Source of the DNA: Shimazuella kribbensis DSM 45090
GTDB taxonomy: Bacteria > Bacillota > Bacilli > Thermoactinomycetales > Thermoactinomycetaceae
Assembly: GCF_000428065.1 (NCBI RefSeq)
Contig: NZ_ATZF01000016.1
Coordinates: 1 to 64,000 of the forward strand
Direction of reading: 5' to 3'
DNA: 64,000 nucleotides
The position numbers were made by a program, and so were the translations under genes. Of this stretch, positions 57,451 through 64,000 are shown piece by piece. Positions within the stretch are counted from its first letter, which is position 1. The number at the start of each line of letters is the position of its first letter. The notes below the pieces were generated by a model, which saw nothing but the letters and a program-made list of their open reading frames with translations, made no database searches and was not told where the DNA came from.

Positions 57451-57481
57451 CCCCCCCTCTGCTTCTCAAGCAGGGGGGGGG
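57451..57481 (+). terminator. GC-rich 3' hairpin of gene 3, no T run
   Basis: CCCCCCC-T-CTGCTT / AAGCAG-GGGGGGG stem without a following U tract, very like the hairpin after gene 2. Confidence 0.55.
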
Positions 57482-57510
57482 AACGACTAGAATGCACAAC
57501 AAATATAAAT

Positions 57511-57539
57511 AAAAAAACATGCCTTTGAGCATGTTTTTC
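57511..57539. terminator. Bidirectional terminator between gene 3 and ylbL
   Basis: AAAAACATGC-loop-GCATGTTTTT, with A/T tracts on both sides. It can stop gene 3 from the left and ylbL from the right. Confidence 0.8.
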
Positions 57540-57603
57540 TTTTTGAATTTTCATTTCCACAGGGAAAGATTGTAATGAATCATTTTAAATAAAATTAAAA
57601 CTC

Positions 57604-58644
57604 CTACTTTAACTTATTCAAATAATCAATTGCCTCTTGCAGTGTTGCCACAGGAACTACCTTCATCTCTGCACCCAGTTCTTTCGCTGTCCGTTTAGCA
57701 ATGGCTTCATTGTCATCGCCTTCGTATATATCTTTTGGAGCAAAGAAAATGGTTGCACCTTTCTCCATCGCAGCAGCAATTTTGTGCTCGATGCCTCCGA
57801 TTTGTCCCACTTGTCCTGTTTGAGAAATGGTACCTGTTCCTGCTATTGCAAAGCCTTTTGTTAAATCATTTGGATTCAGTTGGTTTAAGATTTCCAACGA
57901 AAACATCAATCCGGCTGAAGGTCCTCCAATATTATTGGTTTTAAAACTAACTTTTGGGCTGGAGGTCAGAGATTGTAGACGATCCATTGGCAGAAAGCCT
58001 AATCCAATGCGTTTTTCTTTGTTGTTTCCTGTTGCCAATGAAATAAGAACGGCATTCTCTGAAATCTTTTTATTCCCTCGAAGTACACCTAGCTTGACAT
58101 TATCCCCAGCATTTTTTGATCTAAAAAATTGCATGAGTTGGTTGGTAGTCATTGTTGGTGCACCATCTACCGATTGGATGATATCTCCGATTTTTAACTT
58201 ATTTTTCGCACCAGACGTAACACCCATAACCTCTACGCCTTTATATGTAACGCGAATCGGTTTTTTTGATTGGTGAAAAGCCGAAATCACTGCACTATGT
58301 TGGGACTCCAACATATTTTCTACTTGTTGTTGCTCATATTGTTTATCATTTTCATCTTCTGCCAACACATCTTTTACTGGCACCAATTCTACTTTTTTAT
58401 TTACTTTCGCTAAAAGATAGTCAAATATATTCGCTTTCTTCATGGCAACAGTGGTCAGAAAAAAATCTCCTGTTTTGGCAGTATATCCACCATCTACCGA
58501 AATAACATCTCCTGTATCAATTGCGTCCCCAGGTTGCATGGCATAATATGGAACACGGATGAGAAAACAAAATCCAACTATTAAAAGTAAAATAGATAAC
58601 CATAAAAACCGGATCGCTGTTTTGTTATTAGACGATTCATTCAT
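57604..58644 (-). CDS. ylbL: YlbL: membrane-anchored PDZ and Lon-type protease
   Basis: 346 aa. One N-terminal TM (FLWLSILLLIVGFCFLI), a PDZ domain (VTSGAKNKLKIGDIIQSVDG) and a C-terminal S16 (Lon) protease domain with catalytic Ser in GGPSAGLMFSLEIL and Lys in GGIEHKIAAAMEKG. In B. subtilis YlbL is a secreted-side protease linked to DNA-damage checkpoint recovery. It overlaps ylbK by 8 bp. Confidence 0.95.
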   Translation of the reverse strand: MNESSNNKTAIRFLWLSILLLIVGFCFLIRVPYYAMQPGDAIDTGDVISVDGGYTAKTGDFFLTTVAMKKANIFDYLLAKVNKKVELVPVKDVLAEDENDKQYEQQQVENMLESQHSAVISAFHQSKKPIRVTYKGVEVMGVTSGAKNKLKIGDIIQSVDGAPTMTTNQLMQFFRSKNAGDNVKLGVLRGNKKISENAVLISLATGNNKEKRIGLGFLPMDRLQSLTSSPKVSFKTNNIGGPSAGLMFSLEILNQLNPNDLTKGFAIAGTGTISQTGQVGQIGGIEHKIAAAMEKGATIFFAPKDIYEGDDNEAIAKRTAKELGAEMKVVPVATLQEAIDYLNKLK

Positions 58645-59431
58645 CTTTGTTCTCCCCTTGCCAATTCGCTAATTTATCTTGTAGTTCCGCCAAATTAGGA
58701 CGAATTGCACGTTCTCCTCTGCGGATACATTCTTCCACGCGATGAAAAGCAGTGGGAGCAATATCCCCTACCTCTGGTAAAACGAGAAAGTCAGCAGTGA
58801 GTTCTTGTTGTGCTAAAATTTGGCGTTCCATGATCGTAATTGCTTGTGTAATCACATCAAAAATATTTTTGACTTGTACTTCATGGGATTTCGATAGTAC
58901 ATCTACAGCAATAATAAAATCAGCGCCCATATCTCTAACGACGGATATAGGCAAACGATCAGCCACACCACCATCGACTAATAATCTATCTTTATATGGT
59001 ACAGGTTCAAAGACTCCTGGTACCGATATACTGGCTCGAACAGCATCTGCCACTGGACCTGTTTGAAATACAATTTTTTCTCCGTTTAATAGATCTGTTG
59101 TGACTACAGCCAGAGGGATTGGTAAATCTTCTAAATTTTTATGATGAGTCAATAGTCTAGTTAATGCCTGCATTTTATCTCCTGTGATAAAACCCAATCC
59201 TGGCAGAGTAACATCTACCCAATGTTTTCTTTTTAAATGAACAGCAAGATGTTTTACCATCTCTAAATCCAGACCATTGGAATAGAGTGCTCCTATAAAA
59301 CTCCCCATGCTACTACCTGCAATATAGTCAACTGGTATATTGGCTTCCTGCAAAACTTTTAACACACCTAAATGTGCAAATCCTCTTGCTGCTCCAGCAC
59401 TTAACGCGATACCAATTTTGGGTCGATCCAC
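58637..59431 (-). CDS. ylbK: YlbK: patatin-like phospholipase family protein
   Basis: About 264 aa. Oxyanion motif GAARGFAHLGVL, nucleophile serine in GSSMGSFIGAL, catalytic Asp in VDGGVADRLP. Probable lipid acyl hydrolase. The GTG start at 59431 (MDRPKIGIALSAG) fits family N-termini and has GGTGGTGA upstream; an ATG 63 nt earlier has no SD. Confidence 0.92.
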   Translation of the reverse strand: MDRPKIGIALSAGAARGFAHLGVLKVLQEANIPVDYIAGSSMGSFIGALYSNGLDLEMVKHLAVHLKRKHWVDVTLPGLGFITGDKMQALTRLLTHHKNLEDLPIPLAVVTTDLLNGEKIVFQTGPVADAVRASISVPGVFEPVPYKDRLLVDGGVADRLPISVVRDMGADFIIAVDVLSKSHEVQVKNIFDVITQAITIMERQILAQQELTADFLVLPEVGDIAPTAFHRVEECIRRGERAIRPNLAELQDKLANWQGENKDE

Positions 59432-59593
59432 CAAATCACCACCAAATTTTATTACAAAGAGAATTCGCTGTATGTTTGCTCTTTCATCATTCATGAATAA
59501 ATGAACGGAACAAATAAAAATAGTTACGTCTAGAAAAAGAACGTATCGTTCGTTTCTGTCTCACTATAACCGTAAAACAAAGATGGAACAACT

Positions 59594-59621
59594 CATATTA
59601 TGTAGGACAACCGCGTACGAT
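59594..59621 (+). promoter_or_regulatory. Sigma-E-type promoter of ylbJ
   Basis: CATATT (59594-59599), 14 nt, CGTACGAT (59614-59621), close to the mother-cell sigma-E consensus KMATATT / CATACAMT. It lies about 40 nt before the ylbJ start, and B. subtilis ylbJ is known to be sigma-E dependent. Confidence 0.7.
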
Positions 59622-59659
59622 AGGATAACGTTACAAAGAGGTAAGGAGCGAACTACAGT

Positions 59660-60901
59660 ATGGAATGGAAATCCCATCACCGTCTCCAAAGTAAAATGAA
59701 AACTTTGTTTTTAGGTATGTTTGCTCTATTGTTTGCGGTTACGCTTGTATTTTATCCCGAAATCGCATTTAAAGCCTCTTTACGAGGTTTAAAAATATGG
59801 TGGGATGTCGTTTTTCCAGCTATGCTTCCGTTTTTTATAACGGCTGAATTACTTATGGGATTTGGTGTAGTACATCTTTTAGGTGTTCTCTTTGAACCTT
59901 TTATGCGCCCTTTATTTCGTGTACCTGGATCTGGTGGATTTGTCATGGCAGTAGCTCTTATTTCCGGCAATCCGATGGGAGCGAAATTAACGACACGCCT
60001 CAGAGAGCAGAATCTCATTACAAAAGAAGAAGGAGAACGCCTCGTATCCTTCGCTTGTACTGCTGGCCCATTATTTATATTTGGAGCAATTGCCATAGGT
60101 TTTTTTGAAAATCCCTCTGTTGGCATGCTTCTTGCCGTTGTTCATTATGTAAGTTGTTTTATGGTTGCATTTCTCATGCGTTTTCATGCTAGAGATAAAG
60201 CCTTAACGCCTTCGCAAAACCAAGGTGGCAAAAGATTTTTACGAGCTTTTGGAGCCATGCATCGAGCAAGATTAGAAGACGGAAGACCAATCGGACAAAT
60301 GCTAGGTGAAGCTGTCTCCTCTGCTGTTCAAACGCTGCTCATGATTGGTGGATTTATCATTATCTTTTCAGTCTTGATCCATGTATTTATGTATGTTGGA
60401 ATAACTGCATTATTGGCATCCTTCATGTTACCTATTCTTCAGTTACTCCACCTTTCCGATATACTGTCTATCCCATTGGTTGCTGGTGTATTGGAAATGA
60501 CTATTGGTTCCCAAATGATGAGTGAATACAACAGCAACGTGTCCTTACTCATACAACTTGCTTTTGTGAGTTTCTTCCTAGGGTGGAATGGCTTATCTAT
60601 CCATGCACAAGTTGCAAGTGTGTTGAGTAAAAGCGACATCCGCTATCGCCCCTATTTTATAGGAAGAATCATGCATTCTTTCTTCGCATTTTTTCTTACT
60701 TTTGTTTTTTGGAACATCTTTAAACCCATTGCGTCATCATCTGCTACACCCTCTTTTTTACCTAGTTGGGCTACAGGAGTACCTTACAACACATGGGACT
60801 GGTGGGTTTTTATTCAGGCAGGTACAGTAATCATTCTCTCTATATGGCTTTTCTTTATCTTGAAAAAATTTATCCAACAACGCAACAAATCTATGGGGTA
60901 A
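59660..60901 (+). CDS. ylbJ: Sporulation integral membrane protein YlbJ
   Basis: 413 aa, about 8-10 TM segments, nucleoside-recognition (gate) type domain: GLKIWWDVVFPAMLPFFITAELLMGFG, ALISGNPMGAKLTTRLR, CTAGPLFIFGAIAIGFFENP, VLEMTIGSQMMSEYN and FLGWNGLSIHAQVASVL. Required for spore cortex formation in B. subtilis. Plus strand within a minus-strand block. Its 3' end overlaps the coaD 3' end by 11 bp. Confidence 0.95.
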   Translation: MEWKSHHRLQSKMKTLFLGMFALLFAVTLVFYPEIAFKASLRGLKIWWDVVFPAMLPFFITAELLMGFGVVHLLGVLFEPFMRPLFRVPGSGGFVMAVALISGNPMGAKLTTRLREQNLITKEEGERLVSFACTAGPLFIFGAIAIGFFENPSVGMLLAVVHYVSCFMVAFLMRFHARDKALTPSQNQGGKRFLRAFGAMHRARLEDGRPIGQMLGEAVSSAVQTLLMIGGFIIIFSVLIHVFMYVGITALLASFMLPILQLLHLSDILSIPLVAGVLEMTIGSQMMSEYNSNVSLLIQLAFVSFFLGWNGLSIHAQVASVLSKSDIRYRPYFIGRIMHSFFAFFLTFVFWNIFKPIASSSATPSFLPSWATGVPYNTWDWWVFIQAGTVIILSIWLFFILKKFIQQRNKSMG

Positions 60902-61388
60902 TAATAGCCGATTTTTCTTTTAACGCAGTTACTACATGAGGAGGAACCAAATCGGTGACATCCCCTCCGTATTTGGCGATTTCTTTTACACTTCCAGAAC
61001 TGATAAAAGAATGCATATTATTGGTCATTAAAAAAATGGTCTCTACGTCTTTTGCTAACTTTCGATTAATCGATGCAACTTGCAGTTCATATTCAAAATC
61101 CGAAATTGCCCGTAATCCTCTAAGAATCACATGAATATCTTTATTTCGCAAGTAATCGACCAATAGCCCCTCAAAACTATCCACTTCAATAGGGACTTTA
61201 TAGTTTGCCTGCTTGATGGATTCTTCGATCATTTGTTTACGTTCATCGACACTAAAAAGTGGTTGCTTTGCAGAATTAATCAATACTGCAACGATCACTT
61301 TATCAAAAATAGCAGCTCCTCTTTTTAAAATATCAAGATGTCCGTATGTGATTGGGTCAAAACTTCCTGGATAAACTGCTACTCTCAC
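60891..61388 (-). CDS. coaD: Phosphopantetheine adenylyltransferase
   Basis: 165 aa CoA-biosynthesis enzyme. YPGSFDPITYGHLDIL holds the T/HxGH nucleotidyl-transfer motif; RGLRAISDFEYELQ and FISSGSVKEIA are conserved. It overlaps rsmD by 4 bp (ATGA-type). Confidence 0.98.
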   Translation of the reverse strand: MRVAVYPGSFDPITYGHLDILKRGAAIFDKVIVAVLINSAKQPLFSVDERKQMIEESIKQANYKVPIEVDSFEGLLVDYLRNKDIHVILRGLRAISDFEYELQVASINRKLAKDVETIFLMTNNMHSFISSGSVKEIAKYGGDVTDLVPPHVVTALKEKSAIITP

Positions 61389-61951
61389 GCCCTAGTTGCT
61401 CCCTTCTGTTCCAACAATGTAATAGTAATATCTCCATAAGATAGTTCTCTAGTAACAGTATAGCTGCTATTTGGTAAATGAAGATTCAGATTGTGTGGAT
61501 GCTCCACCACCAAGAGACCATTAGGGGATAAAAGTTCTTTCTCTTCCAATAAAACAAGTACAGGTTCTAGTAGTCCCTCATGATAAGGAGGATCTAAAAA
61601 AATAAGATCAAACTGCAATCCTTGTGTTCCAAAATATTTTAAGGCACTTCTAGCATCTCTTCTTAAATACTGCGCCTCATCTGCTAGCCCACAGTGCACC
61701 GCATTTTCCTTTGCTATTCGCAAACTAGCCTGTGATTGGTCCACAAAAAAAACGTGATCCATTCCTCTACTTACTGCTTCTAATCCAAGTGATCCAGTTC
61801 CAGCAAAGAGATCCAGTACTTTTCCGCCATCAAAAAAGGGACCGATTACAGAAAAGAGTGACTCCTTCACTCGATCTGCAGTAGGTCTAACATGATTGCC
61901 AGGTACCATTTTTAACCGTATACCTTTTGCATTTCCAGCTATAATTCGCAT
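61385..61951 (-). CDS. rsmD: 16S rRNA (guanine966-N2)-methyltransferase
   Basis: 188 aa Rossmann methylase: MRIIAGNAKGIRLKMVPG, RPTADRVKESLFSV, LDLFAGTGSLGLEAVSRG (SAM site) and the catalytic DPPY motif in FLDPPYHEG. Upstream of coaD as in all bacilli. Confidence 0.97.
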   Translation of the reverse strand: MRIIAGNAKGIRLKMVPGNHVRPTADRVKESLFSVIGPFFDGGKVLDLFAGTGSLGLEAVSRGMDHVFFVDQSQASLRIAKENAVHCGLADEAQYLRRDARSALKYFGTQGLQFDLIFLDPPYHEGLLEPVLVLLEEKELLSPNGLLVVEHPHNLNLHLPNSSYTVTRELSYGDITITLLEQKGATRA

Positions 61952-62088
61952 CGTTTAGCACCTTCAACTTTGTTTTTCTGATAAAACATATCAAATTGTT
62001 GAATAAACAAGCAAGTATTGGCAACAATAAATAAAGACAGTACCTGATAAGGTCTGTCTAACCGCGGAGAAGACTTACGTTTCCCCAT
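61939..62088 (-). CDS. Small 49-aa protein, unknown, possible membrane anchor
   Basis: Starts MGKRKSSPRLDRPY with a basic head, then one hydrophobic stretch (VLSLFIVANTCLFIQQF) and a charged tail. A CCGGAGG SD lies 8 nt before the ATG, much better than the in-frame upstream ATG at 62175. The stop overlaps the rsmD start by 13 bp, so translation is likely coupled. I recognise no family. The GC-rich 62095-62170 leader with hairpins precedes it. Confidence 0.55.
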   Translation of the reverse strand: MGKRKSSPRLDRPYQVLSLFIVANTCLFIQQFDMFYQKNKVEGAKRCEL

Positions 62089-62294
62089 AAGCTCTTCCTC
62101 CGGTTTCTCCTCTCCCATTTCGTATTTTCCCGTAAGGTGAAAATACCATGGACTCGCGACCGTTTCGCGGGTCATTTTTTTTACATATTTTTAGCATTTT
62201 TCTTTACTTCATCAGGTACCTGAAATAGTTTAGCTGGTCCATAAATTTAAATGTAACATAAATCAACAACAAGAAAACACCATCAACAAATAGA

Positions 62295-62330
62295 TAAAAA
62301 GACGAACTAAAATAAATTCGTCTTTTTTAA
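62295..62330. terminator. Terminator of the DUF2062 gene
   Basis: AAAAAGACGAA / TTCGTCTTTTTT around a 10-nt loop, with T tracts on both strands. It overlaps the end of the gene. Confidence 0.8.
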
Positions 62331-62848
62331 ACAGATAACCGCTTATTTCTGCTTTTTTCGTATAGATAATAGATCACAAAATAGGAAATAAACCCAAGAA
62401 CCAAACCAAAAATCGATTGACCGATCAAAATATGCAATCCGCCTCGAAAAATATCTCCAAATACACTAAAATTACCATTTACAAGTTGGTGATAGATATC
62501 TCGGAAGTGAACCACATGGTCTTGGTAAGGGGTAGGGTATAGAAGTTCTCCCATTTTTTTGGAGAACGGAAGCAAAAGAACAGGTAAAAACGTTAACTTC
62601 CCAATGATATTTCCAATTACAGATGCCGGAAAAGATCCACCACATAATCGGACAATCGGATAAAACAAAATATAAATAAGCGATGCTGTAGGAAGCACAA
62701 TCATTTCTAGACCAAAACCCAAAGCAAACCCTAAAGATACCTTTTTTACTCCTTCAGGTGATCGTAATAATCGGAGATAGTGGTATCGAATGGCTCTTGG
62801 TATTTGTTGAAACCAATTGGTCTTTTTCTTCTTTTTTTTATCTCTCAT
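62327..62848 (-). CDS. DUF2062 domain membrane protein
   Basis: About 173 aa. Basic N-terminus (MRDKKKKKKTNW), AIRYHYLRLLRSPEGVKKVSLGFALG in pieces, and about three TM segments (IVLPTASLIYILFYPIV, ASVIGNIIGKLTFLPVLLL, FGLVLGFISYFVIYYLY). The start at 62848 has AAAGGA 10 nt upstream. Function unknown. Confidence 0.88.
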   Translation of the reverse strand: MRDKKKKKKTNWFQQIPRAIRYHYLRLLRSPEGVKKVSLGFALGFGLEMIVLPTASLIYILFYPIVRLCGGSFPASVIGNIIGKLTFLPVLLLPFSKKMGELLYPTPYQDHVVHFRDIYHQLVNGNFSVFGDIFRGGLHILIGQSIFGLVLGFISYFVIYYLYEKSRNKRLSV

Positions 62849-63052
62849 CAAGGAACAATCCTTTATATGAAAACCTATTGTTATAATAATCATTTCTTAA
62901 TCTAATACATAACCACACTCACATAAGAATATCATGTTTTGCAAGAAAGTTCACTTGTTATCATATGACCCCCACTTATTTAAAATCATACAAATAACAA
63001 CCAACCATCATTATAATCATATGAGAACGACTTTTGTATGCGCTTCAAAATA

Positions 63053-63091
63053 TAAAAAATAGCGCTATTCTTCCTCTGATAAGGAAATAGC
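63053..63091 (-). terminator. Terminator of the decayed VWA gene
   Basis: Minus strand GCTATTTCCTT / AGGAAGAATAGC followed by GCTATTTTTT. Confidence 0.75.
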
Positions 63092-63134
63092 ACCAAATTT
63101 GATTGTGTATCCTGCATAAAATAACACAGTGTCT

Positions 63135-63944
63135 CTAGTTTTTATATTTCTTTTTCCTATTATTCGCTTCATCAGATACTTTTTTCTCCAATAGCTCTCT
63201 TGTATCCTTTAATTGCTTATTCTTTTTTGTATTTGTGTCTGTAATCTTACCTGATATCATCTGATAACGCTTGGAAATGAGATCACTAGCCTCTATATAT
63301 GCTTTCCCTTCTACTATCTTTTTACTGTTCAAATATAGAATCGAGCTGATTTCACGCGCATGTTCTCGGAGAATTTTTTGCAATCCAGTAGAGTAAGGTT
63401 TATCCACTACTGTTTATTTTTTACTCCACTGGTCAAGTAAATAAACTTGATTACTTGTATCCCAAGTACTCCACTTTAACCAGAGTTCTGTATTTGCTGT
63501 TTGTAGTTCCCGTTTTAGATCATCTGCACTTTTTGCTTCGATGTACTTGCCTCCACCAGCATCGGATATCGCTTTCAAAGCCTCTTTTTCTTTGCCTTCT
63601 ATATTGAGTCCAATAATAAAGAGTAGATTGGTTCAACACGATTCATCGTTTCGATTTCTTTTTGATAGCCTTCTGCAAAATAAGAAATAAGACGTTGATA
63701 TACTTCTTTCCCATCTAGATCTTTTGGAAATTTAGAAAAAACCCCTTGCTCAAACTGTTCTTTCTGATATTTCCCTTCCCTTAGGTCCTTCCTTTAGCAT
63801 ATCTTCCAAACTTGTTTTGATTTGACCAGTTTCGTTTTTAGTTGGAGAATCTTTCGGATTTTGGTTGAAAGCTTGATTGGTGTAACCCATTATAACGAAC
63901 CAAGTTAAGAAAAAGAGTACCACGAATCTTTTCTTTATCTCCAT
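63135..63944 (-). pseudogene. Decayed VWA-domain lipoprotein/secreted protein gene (YwmC/YwmD-like)
   Basis: Broken in at least three places. Frame 1 (63944-63750) gives a signal-like N-terminus (FVVLFFLTWFVIMGYTNQ) and LEDMLKEGPKG. Frame 2 continues with FPKDLDGKEVYQRLISYFAEGY. Frame 3 gives IEGKEKEALKAISDAGGGKY and then an in-frame TAA at 63416-63414, after which the same frame goes on as VDKPYSTGL... to a stop at 63135. The middle of the domain, including the DxSxS metal site, is missing. By memory this matches the order of parts in Bacillus VWA proteins such as YwmC. The 63135-63407 piece looks like the tail, not a separate gene. Confidence 0.75.
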
Positions 63945-64000
63945 ATTTAATCACCATTTACTTCGTTTGTTACTCTGTATAAAGAGATTAGTTTAACTCG

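Noticed and set aside
61939-62175. 78-aa version of the ORF before rsmD
   Set aside because: The upstream ATG has no SD, while the internal ATG at 62088 has GGAGG at good spacing.
63135-63407. A separate 90-aa gene
   Set aside because: No SD before its GTG, and it is in the same frame as the upstream fragment across a single TAA. Better read as the tail of the broken VWA gene.
1-64000. CRISPR arrays, tRNA/rRNA genes, insertion sequences, integrases
   Set aside because: I looked for regular repeats, conserved tRNA arms, transposase or integrase motifs and terminal inverted repeats and saw none, including around the GC-rich islets.

Overview
The window is a low-GC (about 38-40% by eye), endospore-forming Bacillales-type chromosome. 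The evidence is the gene order (fapR-plsX-fabH-fabD-fabG-acpP-fabF-rnc, smc-ftsY, ylxM-ffh-rpsP-rimM-trmD-rplS-lepB-rbgA-rnhB, ylbN-rpmF, ylbL/ylbK/ylbJ/coaD/rsmD), AGGAGG-type ribosome binding sites, a FapR operator, a cre site, and sporulation markers (ylbJ with a sigma-E-like promoter, an H-type small acid-soluble spore protein). A thermoactinomycete-like bacillus would fit, but the sequence alone does not fix the genus.

Layout. 1-21.9 kb: three head-to-tail minus-strand NRPS genes forming a lipopeptide assembly line. It starts with a fatty acyl-AMP ligase/ACP loader and runs off the left edge. By-eye A-domain codes suggest fatty acyl-D-Ala-Ala-D-Leu-Leu-Val-(more). The third synthetase begins with a decayed A-subdomain/carrier remnant, and its last visible C domain is clearly GC-richer. 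22.1-24.8 kb: divergent ilvA, a small unannotated ORF, and a D,D-carboxypeptidase. 25.0-31.4 kb: the ribosome/SRP housekeeping block. 31.5-43.1 kb: an insertion of accessory genes between ylxM and ftsY, which are neighbours in B. subtilis. It holds a GC-rich orphan gene, phzF-like, an amino-acid catabolic cluster (dehydratase, M20 amidohydrolase, YfcC carrier, aminotransferase, OCD-family enzyme, LysR) under a cre site, two transporters and sspH. 43.1-47.7 kb: smc-ftsY. 47.9-56.1 kb: a TRIC-family gene, then rnc and the fatty-acid operon with rpmF and ylbN. 56.4-57.5 kb: two more GC-rich orphan genes where B. subtilis has ylbM. 57.6-62.1 kb: ylbL, ylbK, ylbJ, coaD, rsmD. 62.3-64 kb: a DUF2062 protein and a decayed VWA-domain gene.

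The most unusual signal is a set of three plus-strand, single-gene, GC-rich (about 55-63%, G/C at nearly all third positions) islets at 31.65, 56.46 and 57.08 kb. They sit in AT-rich surroundings inside otherwise conserved housekeeping loci. Each has its own AT-rich promoter, a related leader (AGRCAAG...CATC), a good SD and a strong GC-rich 3' hairpin. The two smaller proteins look distantly related to each other. I recognise none of the three products. They look like a small dispersed family of transferred, individually expressed cassettes and are my main candidate for something undescribed.
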